Source: SIG307 sp964545045 (GTDB taxonomy: Bacteria; Bacillota; Clostridia; Lachnospirales; Lachnospiraceae). Taken from it: a stretch of DNA of 23,313 bases. This document shows, piece by piece, positions 14,842 to 22,936 of the stretch. A model generated the notes under the pieces. The model had not been told where the DNA came from and did not search any database. It saw only the letters and a list, made by a program, of their open reading frames with translations. Each line of letters opens with the position of its first letter. Position 1 is the stretch's first letter. A program made the position numbers and the translations under genes. The DNA lies in contig CAZJEN010000042.1 in the NCBI GenBank assembly GCA_964545045.1, forward strand, positions 1 through 23,313, given 5' to 3'.

Positions 14842-16989
14842 CTATTTAAAAATCGCTTTACAGAAATTATAAATTCCGCTGGTAATGGCAGGGTCACCGT
14901 GATCGGACCCCGGAATCTCCCACCAAATATGATTTACTTCGTTCTTCATCAAAATATTATGATAGCTCTTCGGGAACTGACCTACCGTTCCGTCCTTATC
15001 ACCGCTGCAAATCATCAAAATCTTCGGACTCTCGTCTTCAAATACAAGCTCGGATTCCGCATACTGGCCCGGATGTGTCATTGCCCAGTCCTTGCCCGGA
15101 GTCAGGCCCGGTGCCGGTGCGATTGCACCCACATAACCGAACAAATCCGGTCTGGCAAAACCGATGGCAAGAGACTCACGTCCGCCCATAGAAAAGCCAA
15201 TAATCGCCGTATTCTCCCTTCCCTCAGCTATGGAGTACTTATCTGCCATAAACGGCATCAAATCCGTTACTAAATCATTGATAAAATTGTCGTAAGCCTC
15301 TACACTCTTAGCATCAAAGCCCGAACAAGCATCCATCGTCTTACTTGCAAACATGTACGGGAATACCAGAATCATATCTTCTGCCAATCCCTCTGCCATC
15401 ATATTTCCTACCGTAATGCGAAGACCGCTGTTTCCGTCTCCGATCATGGAGTATTCATTACCGAAGATACCGTGTAACACGTAAAGTACCGGATATTCTT
15501 TCTCCGTTGTATATCCGTCCGGAAGCAGAACGATTGCATTTCTGTTCTTCTCACAGGTAGTGGAATAATAAGAGATTCTTTCCATCTTTCCGTAGGTTAC
15601 ATTGCTATTTTTATTCTGATAGGAATTCGGTGCCTTCACTTCTACCAAAGCCGCAACAGACTCCATATCCGCACCGTTTCCGTAATCAAACCATGCATCC
15701 TTCGCATAGTCGCCTGCCGGCTTCGGAGTTGCGGTCGGTGCAGGGGGTGCAGTTGCTTCCGGAACAGGAGTTGCGGTCGGTTCCGGAGTTGCAGTCGGTG
15801 CCGGCGCCTCTGTCGGTTCCGGTGCTGCCGTTGGCTCTGCTACCTGTCCGTCCTCACCTTCGTTTTCTAAGGTTTCCTGTGCATCCTTAAAAATCGACTT
15901 AAAAAAATTATACAATCCGCTGGAAATTGCCGGATCACCGTGGTCAGAGCCCGGAATTTCCCACCAGATATGATTTACGCCGTTGGTATTTAAAATGTTA
16001 TGATAGCTCTTTGGAAACTGTCCTACCACGCTATCCTTATCACCACTGCAAATCATCAGCACATACGGACTCTCGTTCTCAAATACAAGCTGTTCCTCTT
16101 TAAAGGTTCCGATATGGTCAAGGAACATATCCTTGCCCGGAGTCAGCCCCGGTGCCGGTGCAATAGCGCCCACATAACCGAACAAATCCGGTCTGGAAAA
16201 GCCGATGCACAAGGACTCACGTCCTCCCATGGAAAATCCCACCACCGCCGTATTCTCACGACCGGTAGCAATAGAATAATTCTCCGCAATAAACGGCATC
16301 AAATCGTCCGCCAAATCATTGACAAAGTTGTCGTAAGCAGCCATGTTCGCATGGTCAATACCGGTAAAGCCTGCCTGCGTAGCACTGGAATACATATTCG
16401 GGAATACCAGAATCATATCCTCTGCTTCACCCTTTTCCACTAAATTCTGCGCAATAACACGTGCTCCGCTGCTGCCGTTTCCGATCATATCCTTTTCGGA
16501 ACCGCCTACGCCGTGTAACACATAGGTTACCGGATACTGCTTCTCCTCGGTATAGCCTGCCGGAAGCGCAATGATTACGTTCTTCTCTCTTCCGCAGGTA
16601 GTGGAATAATACTTCGTCGTAATAATCTCACCGTATGTAACACTCGGCTTCTTATAGGTATAGGCCGCCGGTGCCTTCACTTCTATCGTTGCTCCTGCTT
16701 CTGCCATATCCGCTCCGTTTCCGTTATCAAACCATGCGTTCTCCACATATACCGGTGCCGGGGTAGGCGTCGGAGCCTTGGTCGGCTTCGGTGTTGCCGT
16801 CGGTGTCGGTTCCGGTATCGCAGTCGGTTCCGGCGTTGCCGTTGCCTCAATCACCGGTGTTGCGGTTGCCTTTACATCCTCCGTCGGTGTTGCCTCTTCC
16901 CCCGCTTCACTTCCGCATGCTGCAAGACCGGACATCATCCCGCACATAAGTAACACAGCAATTCTTCGCTTCTTAAAACTCACCTTCAT
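14842..16989 (-). CDS. Lipoprotein with two tandem CE1-type (feruloyl/acetyl-xylan) esterase domains
   Basis: 715 residues from the ATG at 16989 (AAAGGG six to seven nt upstream); the frame is open to 17052 but weaker there. A basic N-terminus, a hydrophobic stretch and the lipobox LAAC (residues 22-25) mark a surface lipoprotein. A Pro/Thr-rich spacer (about 30-80) leads to esterase one (about 85-370), a second Pro/Thr spacer (about 385-425) and esterase two (about 430-715). Each domain has the nucleophile motif GFSMGGRESL, the CSGDKD acid region and a DHGDPA histidine motif; the halves are near-identical over long stretches. CE1 enzymes remove ferulate or acetate from xylan, which fits the nearby xylanase. 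Exact ester specificity is not readable. A weak hairpin (14836-14855) overlaps the stop. Confidence 0.88.
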   Translation of the reverse strand: MKVSFKKRRIAVLLMCGMMSGLAACGSEAGEEATPTEDVKATATPVIEATATPEPTAIPEPTPTATPKPTKAPTPTPAPVYVENAWFDNGNGADMAEAGATIEVKAPAAYTYKKPSVTYGEIITTKYYSTTCGREKNVIIALPAGYTEEKQYPVTYVLHGVGGSEKDMIGNGSSGARVIAQNLVEKGEAEDMILVFPNMYSSATQAGFTGIDHANMAAYDNFVNDLADDLMPFIAENYSIATGRENTAVVGFSMGGRESLCIGFSRPDLFGYVGAIAPAPGLTPGKDMFLDHIGTFKEEQLVFENESPYVLMICSGDKDSVVGQFPKSYHNILNTNGVNHIWWEIPGSDHGDPAISSGLYNFFKSIFKDAQETLENEGEDGQVAEPTAAPEPTEAPAPTATPEPTATPVPEATAPPAPTATPKPAGDYAKDAWFDYGNGADMESVAALVEVKAPNSYQNKNSNVTYGKMERISYYSTTCEKNRNAIVLLPDGYTTEKEYPVLYVLHGIFGNEYSMIGDGNSGLRITVGNMMAEGLAEDMILVFPYMFASKTMDACSGFDAKSVEAYDNFINDLVTDLMPFMADKYSIAEGRENTAIIGFSMGGRESLAIGFARPDLFGYVGAIAPAPGLTPGKDWAMTHPGQYAESELVFEDESPKILMICSGDKDGTVGQFPKSYHNILMKNEVNHIWWEIPGSDHGDPAITSGIYNFCKAIFK

Positions 16990-17068
16990 AGTTATTCCCT
17001 TTCTTTTCATAGTACCTAAATAATACTCATTCAACAGGCAATATTGAAACACAATATACCCGCTGACA

Positions 17069-17097
17069 ATTATATACTAATTCGTATTCTAAGTCAA
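17069..17097 (-). promoter_or_regulatory. Promoter of the esterase lipoprotein gene
   Basis: -35 TTGACT (17097-17092) and a perfect -10 TATAAT (17074-17069) with a 17-bp spacer on the minus strand, about 80 bp before the chosen start codon. Confidence 0.85.
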
Positions 17098-17136
17098 CAA
17101 AAAGCAATTCAGATTTCCGTATTATGTTTCATTTTC

Positions 17137-17196
17137 TTACATTTTTAACACATAAAAAGTTCCCCTGTCAGAATAAAAGGAAAGAGCTTCGTACAT
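17137..17196 (-). CDS. Possible 19-residue microprotein after tepA
   Basis: The ATG at 17196 is preceded by GGAGGTG with a 5-nt spacer, one of the best ribosome binding sites in the window. It encodes 19 residues (MYEALSFYSDRG... ending VLKM) before TAA at 17139-17137. It starts 37 bp after the tepA stop and ends before the esterase promoter. In B. subtilis a small gene (ylzJ) follows tepA before spoIIIE; I see no clear similarity to it. A leader peptide or a truncated remnant are the alternatives. Confidence 0.4.
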   Translation of the reverse strand: MYEALSFYSDRGTFYVLKM

Positions 17197-17233
17197 GAAT
17201 TCACCTCCACGCACAAAGTTCTTTCTCACTCCC

Positions 17234-17989
17234 TTATTTCATCATTTCCTTGATTTTTTTCATAGCAGCCTGTATACCGCCCACTTCATCGATAAAGCCT
17301 TCTTTTACCGCATCCTCACCCACAAGAATCGTCCCCAAATCCTTGGTCAGTTCCCCTTCCTTTAGCATCATCTCTTCAATGCGCTCCTTCTTTACCTTAC
17401 TGTGAGAAGCTACAAAGCCGGTGATACGGTCCTGAATCCGACGAAAATACTCGTAGGTCTGCGGAGCCCCGATGACCATGCCGCTCATACGTACCGGATG
17501 AACAATCATGGTGCCGGTGGGTACAATAAAGGAATAATCAGTGGACACCGCCAGCGGTACACCGATGGAATGGCCTCCTCCCAGCACCAAAGACACCGTC
17601 GGTTTACTTAAGGATGCTATCATCTCTGCGATAGCCAACCCGCTTTCCACATCACCGCCCACTGTATTCAAAAGAATGAGCAATCCTCCAATGTCCTTAT
17701 CATCCTCAATCTGCGCCAGCTGCGGAAGCACATGCTCATATTTCGTAGTTTTCATATTTTGAGCGGAGCACTCATGCCCTTCAATTTCACCGATGATGGA
17801 CAATAAATGAATCCGTTTCCCCGGTTCTGACCTATTCAATACCGTCTGGCCGTACTCGGAAATCTTTTCATCCCGCTGCTTTTCTGCCTCTCTCTTCTCT
17901 ACTCTGTCATCTGCAGAATTCACATTCTTATTATTCGTATCATCTCCTACATTGGTTTTATTTTCCATACTTCTTTTTTTCGCTTCCAT
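17234..17989 (-). CDS. tepA: TepA-like ClpP-class serine protease
   Basis: 251 residues. About 55 charged N-terminal residues precede a ClpP/crotonase-fold domain. The catalytic serine lies in GGGHSIGVPLA (Ser141) and the histidine in IVHPVRMSG (His164); the oxyanion-type NTVGGDVESGLAIAEMI segment is at residues about 108-124. The combination with a charged N-terminus and no membrane anchor fits TepA (YmfB) of Bacillus rather than ClpP itself. In Bacillus tepA lies near spoIIIE and is described as a translocation-enhancing or spore-related protease. Here ftsK/spoIIIE is also nearby, but the esterase, ABC exporter and uppP genes lie between. AAGGGA lies somewhat far (about 11 nt) from the ATG at 17989; an ATG seven codons in is possible. 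Confidence 0.85.
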   Translation of the reverse strand: MEAKKRSMENKTNVGDDTNNKNVNSADDRVEKREAEKQRDEKISEYGQTVLNRSEPGKRIHLLSIIGEIEGHECSAQNMKTTKYEHVLPQLAQIEDDKDIGGLLILLNTVGGDVESGLAIAEMIASLSKPTVSLVLGGGHSIGVPLAVSTDYSFIVPTGTMIVHPVRMSGMVIGAPQTYEYFRRIQDRITGFVASHSKVKKERIEEMMLKEGELTKDLGTILVGEDAVKEGFIDEVGGIQAAMKKIKEMMK

Positions 17990-18056
17990 AGAATTACCGT
18001 TCCCTTCTTTTTTTGTTAACAGTATGCCCGGAATACTTTTCTTTTATTTATAAAGT

Positions 18057-18095
18057 AAAAATGAGACCGTCCCCAATGAGACGGCCTCGTTTTTG
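18057..18095 (-). terminator. Intrinsic terminator of the xylanase gene
   Basis: On the minus strand GAGGCCGTC (18088-18080) pairs with GACGGTCTC (18071-18063), complete with one G-U pair, followed by TTTTTACTTT. It starts 40 bp after the xylanase stop. On the plus strand the same stem has an A-C mismatch, so minus is the active direction. Confidence 0.9.
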
Positions 18096-18128
18096 TTATA
18101 CTTTTTTCATTTTTCCTTAAAATACACT

Positions 18129-20198
18129 TTAGTTGGTCTTCTCAAGAACCCACTTCTGGCAAGCACCGCCCCAGAATTCCCACTGGTTTACGTTTCCGCC
18201 GTTTTCAGTACTCCACTCATAAACATCCAAACCGGACTTATCTCCGGAAACTCTCGTAAGAATTGCGTAAGTTCCGTCTGCCTGCTGCTGAAGCTTGAAC
18301 TGCTGGTTGGTTGCACCGTTAAATGCGTACTGTAAAATGTTAGTGCCGTTTGCAGACTTTTTGCCTTCAACATCCACTACCTTGGTGTAACCCGATGCTC
18401 CGGTGTATAAGTAGTAATAACCGTCTCCGGCAGATACTAACTTAAATTTCTGAGCCTCTGCACCGTTACTCTCCCACTGCTGAATGTTGACACCGTTGTC
18501 TGCACTTCCGTAAGTAACGTCAAGATACTTTCCGGAATGAACATTTTTAATGAAATATACACCCTCAAGACCGGTAGTCGTGTTTGTATTATTATTGCTG
18601 CTTCCGCTGTTGGTTGCAGAACCTACAGCTAAGTAGTCAAGATATGCATCCCACTGACCATCGTCTGCGGTTACAACAAGCTTAATGTTGATATCGCCGG
18701 TCGGATGCTGTACTCCCTTGATGGTGTACTCTGCCGGATACTGATCTCCGAAGTAGAAGGTTCCCTTGGTCTCGTTGTTGATTACCAAATCAACTCTTGC
18801 CATGGTGGAATTGTTGGACGCACCTCTTAAGGTAAAATCATGGGTATCGTATGCAAAATACTTATTGAAAGAAACTGCATCGTTATTTGCATATAATACA
18901 ACACCGTTAAACGGAGAACTGATATTGCCGGTATAGGTACCGCTCTTAGTCATGCTCTCACACTGAATGGTGTTTTCGCTGGTGGAAACAGAACCGCTGT
19001 TGCTACTTCCGCTGTTGCTACTTCCGCTATTGCTACTTCCTGCAAGACCGGAATTGTTATAAGCTTCAATTGCACGGGTATAAGCATACTTTGCGTTTCC
19101 GTTGCTGGAGAACAGAAGCGGAGCGGAATTTGCAATCCAGGTTACACGGTCGGACAAGCCCCACCAGGTAACACCGGTAATCTTTGCGCCGCCCTTCTTA
19201 AGCGCACAAACCTGACTCAACAAATTATAAACATAATTTGCCATGTCAACGTCACCCTTATTCGTAACATCAAGCTCCGTAATCTGCACTTCGAAGCCCG
19301 CATTTAAAAACTTCTTCATTGCGCCGATGTAGTAATCTACGCTCGGATAAGTGGTTCCAAGGTGAGACTGCATACCAACACCGTCACAAATCTTGCCGTT
19401 GGAGTTGATGTAATTTACCATCGTTACGATATCGTCCTGCTCAATGTAAGTATTGAAGTCATTGTAGAACAGGCTTACGGAATTTTCTTTGCCGAAATAC
19501 TTTAAGGTATCATGAGCATACTGGAAAGCCTTCTTTACGAAGGACGGATAGTTGGTTACGTTACCGTAAATCTTTAACCAACCGGAATTCTGAGCATGCT
19601 GGTACTCATTTACAACGTCCCATGCATATACTACATCCGCATACTGACCGGAATATACATGGTTCATTACGGACTTAATGTAGTATTCCATACGCAGATC
19701 CATCTGTGCCTGGGAAACATAGCCGTAATTGGTAGAATAACCGGTTCTGAAGAACCAGTCCGGAGTCTGACTGTGCCATACAAGGGTGTGCGCACGCATC
19801 TTTAATCCGTTTGCTTTACAAATTCTCAGCGCCTCATCTACGGTACTGAAGTTAATCTTCGGAACATAAGTCTCGGTCATACCGGACGGAATGTAATAGC
19901 CCTGATTCTGTGCATCGCTTCTGGAAATCAGACTCGGAGACCAACCAAGCATTGCATCCGGCTTCATTTCGTTTTCAAGAGTTACACTGTTATAGTGCTG
20001 CTTTAAAAAAGCTAAGTCATTGGAATTCTTCAACTGAGATAAATTAATACAGGTTCCGCTGTAACCGAACGATTTACCGTAGGTATTCAGCAAGGTCTCT
20101 CCTGCCGCATCTGCGCTCTTAGTCGGAACAAATAGGCTGGTTACTACTAATGCAGCCGCTACTACACCGCTGATCCATTTTTTGAATCTCTTTTTCAT
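18129..20198 (-). CDS. Secreted modular endo-1,4-beta-xylanase (GH10-CBM36-ricin lectin)
   Basis: 689 residues. A signal peptide (KKRFKKW, hydrophobic core, ADAA near 29-32) is followed by a GH10 catalytic domain (about 35-382) with acid/base Glu198 in WDVVNE and nucleophile Glu308 in ITELDV, plus the WHSQTPDWF substrate-site motif. A Ser/Gly/Asn linker (386-405) leads to a CBM36-like xylan-binding domain (about 409-526; APFNG-like SPFNGVVLYAN, FTLRGASNNSTMARVDL and WDAYLDYLAV), then a second linker and a ricin-type beta-trefoil (about 545-689) with three repeats ending in QQW, LQY and NQW motifs. CBM36 binds xylan with calcium in the characterised example. No anchor is visible, so the enzyme is likely released. 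TTTGGAGG precedes the ATG. The gene stands alone with its own promoter and terminator. Confidence 0.97.
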   Translation of the reverse strand: MKKRFKKWISGVVAAALVVTSLFVPTKSADAAGETLLNTYGKSFGYSGTCINLSQLKNSNDLAFLKQHYNSVTLENEMKPDAMLGWSPSLISRSDAQNQGYYIPSGMTETYVPKINFSTVDEALRICKANGLKMRAHTLVWHSQTPDWFFRTGYSTNYGYVSQAQMDLRMEYYIKSVMNHVYSGQYADVVYAWDVVNEYQHAQNSGWLKIYGNVTNYPSFVKKAFQYAHDTLKYFGKENSVSLFYNDFNTYIEQDDIVTMVNYINSNGKICDGVGMQSHLGTTYPSVDYYIGAMKKFLNAGFEVQITELDVTNKGDVDMANYVYNLLSQVCALKKGGAKITGVTWWGLSDRVTWIANSAPLLFSSNGNAKYAYTRAIEAYNNSGLAGSSNSGSSNSGSSNSGSVSTSENTIQCESMTKSGTYTGNISSPFNGVVLYANNDAVSFNKYFAYDTHDFTLRGASNNSTMARVDLVINNETKGTFYFGDQYPAEYTIKGVQHPTGDINIKLVVTADDGQWDAYLDYLAVGSATNSGSSNNNTNTTTGLEGVYFIKNVHSGKYLDVTYGSADNGVNIQQWESNGAEAQKFKLVSAGDGYYYLYTGASGYTKVVDVEGKKSANGTNILQYAFNGATNQQFKLQQQADGTYAILTRVSGDKSGLDVYEWSTENGGNVNQWEFWGGACQKWVLEKTN
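18991..19040. repeat. 15-bp tandem repeat in the xylanase linker
   Basis: Just over three copies of a 15-bp unit (cttccgctgttgcta, with substitutions in copies one and three) encode the NSGSS linker between the catalytic and carbohydrate-binding domains. In-frame copy-number slippage would lengthen or shorten the linker by five residues. Confidence 0.85.
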
Positions 20199-20317
20199 TT
20201 TTAACCTCCAAATAAAGTAACAAATTGCTCACCTTCTATGTCATCTTCGATTTGTCCCCCCAAGAACCTCCTTTCGTCACAAATTTATCAAACCTGACAT
20301 ATTTTGGTTACATATTT

Positions 20318-20346
20318 ATTATATCATAAGTATTTTCCAAATAGAA
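20318..20346 (-). promoter_or_regulatory. Probable xylanase promoter with extended -10
   Basis: On the minus strand TGATATAAT gives a perfect -10 (20323-20318) with an extended TGN element. The matching -35 position (20346-20341, TTCTAT) is weak. The leader is about 115 nt and contains a second GGAGG-like site. A weak -35 with an extended -10 suggests an activator-dependent promoter. Confidence 0.6.
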
Positions 20347-20531
20347 AGCACAAATGCGTAGAACTTTCTGCTCATTATTTGTATTTTGATTGTAACTTGC
20401 ACAAATTAATTGTATGTTTTCTTTTTCCTCAAAACAATTCAACGCATTTGAAAGATTTCTTTTTGTTAAAATTAATACAAAGTGCATAAAAAAGAATGCC
20501 ATCATGTAATGATTATTGTGCATTTTATTAC
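20347..20531. other. AT-rich gap upstream of the xylanase promoter
   Basis: No credible gene. It contains two direct copies of GCACAAAT (20348-20355 and 20399-20406) and a 9-bp inverted pair CAAATGCGT (20351-20359) and ACGCATTTG (20442-20450). The first copy abuts the weak -35 position of the xylanase promoter. These may be activator sites; nothing here matches a catabolite-repression (cre) site by eye. Confidence 0.35.
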
Positions 20532-20569
20532 AAAAAAGCAACCTTGACATCATCTTGTGCCAAGGTTGC
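20532..20569 (-). terminator. Intrinsic terminator of metY
   Basis: A 9-bp stem, GCAACCTTG (20538-20546) and CAAGGTTGC (20561-20569), with a 14-nt loop, followed on the minus strand by six U. It begins 23 bp after the metY stop. Confidence 0.94.
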
Positions 20570-20592
20570 TTCCGTTCACATATTCAATTAAA

Positions 20593-21870
20593 CTAAATCC
20601 GATCCAATGCCTGCTGTAAATCCGCAATCAAATCTTCCACATTTTCAATACCTACAGACAAACGGATAAGATCCGTTGCTACGCCTGCCTCCGCAAGCTG
20701 CTCGTCGCTCATCTGACGGTGGGTGTGGCTTGCCGGATGAAGCAGACAGGTCTTTGCATCAGCTACATGGGTAACGATGGATGCAAACTTCAGGGAATCC
20801 ATAAACTTAATGGATGTCTCTCTGCCACCCTTGATACCGAAAGCAAGGACACCGCAGGTACCCTTCGGACAATACTTCTTTGCAAGCTCGTGATACTCGT
20901 CACCTTCCAGGTCCGCATAATGAACCCAAGCCACCTTCTCCTGTGCCTTTAAGAACTTTGCCACAGCAAGCGCGTTCTGACAATGACGCTCCATACGAAG
21001 ATGAAGGGACTCTAAGCCAAGATTTAAGTAAAATGCATTCTGCGGAGACTGAATGGAACCGAAGTCTCTCATCAGCTGTGCGGTAGCCTTGGTAATGTAA
21101 GCACCCTTACCGAAACGCTCTGCATAAGTGATGCCGTGATAAGATTCATCCGGCGTGGTCAATCCCGGGAACTTCTCTGCATGCGCCATCCAATCGAAAT
21201 TACCGCTGTCTACGATACATCCCCCTACAGCAACACCGTGACCGTCCATATATTTGGTGGTGGAATGGGTCACGATATCCGCGCCCCACTCAAACGGTCT
21301 GCAGTTCACCGGAGTTGCAAAGGTATTATCAATGATAAGCGGTACACCGTGATCATGTGCCAGCTTCGCAAACTTTTCAATATCAAAAATACCTACCGTC
21401 GGGTTGGTAATGGTTTCACCGAACACAGCCTTGGTGTTCGGCTTAAAGTACTTCGCAAGCTCCTCTGCCGGTAAGGTCTGGTCAACAAAGGTACACTCAA
21501 TGCCCATCTTCTTCATGGAAACACCGAAGAGATTGTAGGTACCGCCGTAAATTGCAGAAGAAGCGATAAAATGGTCGCCTGCTTCACAAATATTGAAAAT
21601 TGCATAGAAGTTTGCCGCCTGACCGGAGGAAGTAAGCATCGCAGCCACACCGCCCTCCATAGCACAAATCTTTGCCGCAACCGCATCATTGGTCGGGTTC
21701 TGCAGTCTCGTATAGAAATATCCGTCTGCCTCTAAGTCAAAGAGCTTACCCATCTGCTCACTGGTATCATACTTAAAGGTAGTGCTCTGGTAAATCGGAA
21801 GCTGTCTCGGCTCGCCCTGGCCCGGCTTCCAGCCCTCATGGATACATTTGGTTTCGATATTAGAGTTCAT
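20593..21870 (-). CDS. metY: O-acetylhomoserine sulfhydrylase, PLP-dependent
   Basis: 425 residues, the usual length for O-acetylhomoserine aminocarboxypropyltransferase (MetY), which makes homocysteine from O-acetylhomoserine and sulfide in methionine synthesis. Family features: TKCIHEGWKP start, YQSTTFKY, TRLQNPTN, the cofactor-stacking region SSGQAANFYAI, ETITNPTVGIFDI, IIDNTFATP and the PLP lysine Lys206 in HSTTKYMDGHG. The C-terminus has RLSVGIENVEDLIADL, common to the Cys/Met metabolism PLP family. AAAGGAG lies 6 nt before the ATG. It is a single-gene unit with promoter and terminator. Regulation by a SAM riboswitch was looked for and not seen in the short leader. Confidence 0.96.
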   Translation of the reverse strand: MNSNIETKCIHEGWKPGQGEPRQLPIYQSTTFKYDTSEQMGKLFDLEADGYFYTRLQNPTNDAVAAKICAMEGGVAAMLTSSGQAANFYAIFNICEAGDHFIASSAIYGGTYNLFGVSMKKMGIECTFVDQTLPAEELAKYFKPNTKAVFGETITNPTVGIFDIEKFAKLAHDHGVPLIIDNTFATPVNCRPFEWGADIVTHSTTKYMDGHGVAVGGCIVDSGNFDWMAHAEKFPGLTTPDESYHGITYAERFGKGAYITKATAQLMRDFGSIQSPQNAFYLNLGLESLHLRMERHCQNALAVAKFLKAQEKVAWVHYADLEGDEYHELAKKYCPKGTCGVLAFGIKGGRETSIKFMDSLKFASIVTHVADAKTCLLHPASHTHRQMSDEQLAEAGVATDLIRLSVGIENVEDLIADLQQALDRI

Positions 21871-21926
21871 AAAAATCTCCTTTCTTTCAGGCTCCGTGGC
21901 CTATTATGTACTTCTTCGATGTTTTA

Positions 21927-21955
21927 AGTATATAACAAGTTGCTCGTATTGAAAA
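21927..21955 (-). promoter_or_regulatory. Probable metY promoter
   Basis: -10 TATACT (21932-21927) with a 17-bp spacer to TTTTCA (21955-21950, four of six matches to the -35 consensus) on the minus strand, about 55 bp before the metY start codon. Confidence 0.5.
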
Positions 21956-21968
21956 ATACATAAAACAA

Positions 21969-22003
21969 GTGCGTTGTTATAGTCAGAAACTATTTCAACG
22001 CAC
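21969..22003 (-). terminator. Strong two-step hairpin between the FlhA-like remnant and metY
   Basis: Outer stem GTGCGTTG (21969-21976) and CAACGCAC (21996-22003); inner stem ATAGT/ACTAT with a 5-nt loop; the two are separated by short unpaired bases. On the minus strand TTGTTTTATG follows, a poor but usable U-tract. It lies 39 bp after the stop at 22043 and just upstream of the metY promoter. Confidence 0.6.
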
Positions 22004-22042
22004 ATTTTAGCATAAATATATATTTCTGTAAAGTCCTATCAC

Positions 22043-22855
22043 TTACGCTTTGTTCAGTGCTTCTGCCACCCGTTCCGCAGCCTCCTCCACCGTCGGTTTT
22101 TCTTCTATCATCTCGTCCAAAAGTTCAATGATGCGGTGGAGCGGATGAACCGGACACTTCTTTTCACAAAGTAATACCAAAAGTACCCGTTTAAAAAAGG
22201 AATAGGATACCCGCTCAGGCACAACCCCCTGTACCACCTTCGGATACTTCCGCTCCACAACCTCCACCAGCTCGGCTACCATCTGACAGTGGAACAACTC
22301 AGGCAAATGCTCCATAATGCAATGCTCCAAGTGAATCATCATAAAACGAATGGGCGAAACCGCATTATCTTCCCGCCTTGTCCACACTCCCGGTAAGCCC
22401 CAGGCCGGCTCTGTCACCTCAATATCTTCTTCACACTCTGCTTTTTGATTTACCGCAAAGTATTTCCCTGCATATACCCTTCCACAAGCCACTTCCCTGC
22501 CATATATCAAAATCTTATATTCCTCCGACCCACAGGTCGCTTCGTCCGCCAACCGCACCGTCGGAATACAAAATCCGTGCTTTGCCGCCATCTCCTTACG
22601 AAGTCCATGAACGCACGGAAGGCCCTGCTTCTGCTCCGTAAGAAACAACTCCACTAATCCGTAACCAAACCGGATTTCCAAAGCATCCTTTAACAATGCC
22701 GCTTCAATCTGTGCCCGATACCGGGGATTATCCTGCGTCACATAGGATTTTGTGCCATTCTCATATTGAAACAAATAATCCGGCGAACAATCAAACACTG
22801 TAAAAAGCCCGTCCAAAAGCTCAATATCCGGATACGCATTTCCGGTCTCCCATAG
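22043..22855 (-). pseudogene. 5'-truncated gene: end of XRE-type HTH joined to a FlhA/FHIPEP-like C-terminal domain
   Basis: The open frame runs from just after TAA at 22858-22856 to 22043. Its first residues (LWETGNAYPDIELLDGLF) match the recognition-helix and next-helix wording of XRE/Cro regulators (KWExGxxxPDIxLLxxLA), followed by FDCSPDYLF. Next comes a region resembling the cytoplasmic domain of FlhA, the flagellar export gate: FGYGLVELF, GLRKEMAAKHGFCIPTVRLAD, EVACGRVYAGKYFAVN, TEPAWGLPGVW, and a helical tail with VVPERVSYSFFKRVLLVLL. No FlhA membrane domain is present. No ATG with a ribosome binding site exists at the 5' end; the first part of the HTH is missing, so I call it a remnant. 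A TTG start at 22816 is possible but has no ribosome binding site. Confidence 0.65.
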
Positions 22856-22936
22856 TTAAGGTTATTGTTTCCCCTGCGTACCGCATCCCGACACACAGGG
22901 AGTTTCATTTATTCAATTTTACCGATAAAACAGCAA

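Noticed and set aside
20201..20263. 20-residue ORF from TTG in the xylanase leader
   Set aside because: AGGAGG lies only 3 nt before the TTG, too close for initiation, and the product has no recognisable features.
20304..20553. Open frames of 61 codons (plus) and 81 codons (minus) between xylanase and metY
   Set aside because: The minus frame starts inside the metY terminator and runs through the xylanase promoter; neither has a ribosome binding site or protein-like composition.
21871..22042. SAM riboswitch upstream of metY
   Set aside because: The leader after the predicted promoter is only about 50 nt and lacks the S-box core; the hairpin at 21969-22003 lies upstream of that promoter.
22860..22890. 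Hairpin CCCTGTG/CGCAGGG upstream of the FlhA-like remnant as terminator of the small membrane protein
   Set aside because: No U-run follows on either strand and the loop is large; could be chance.
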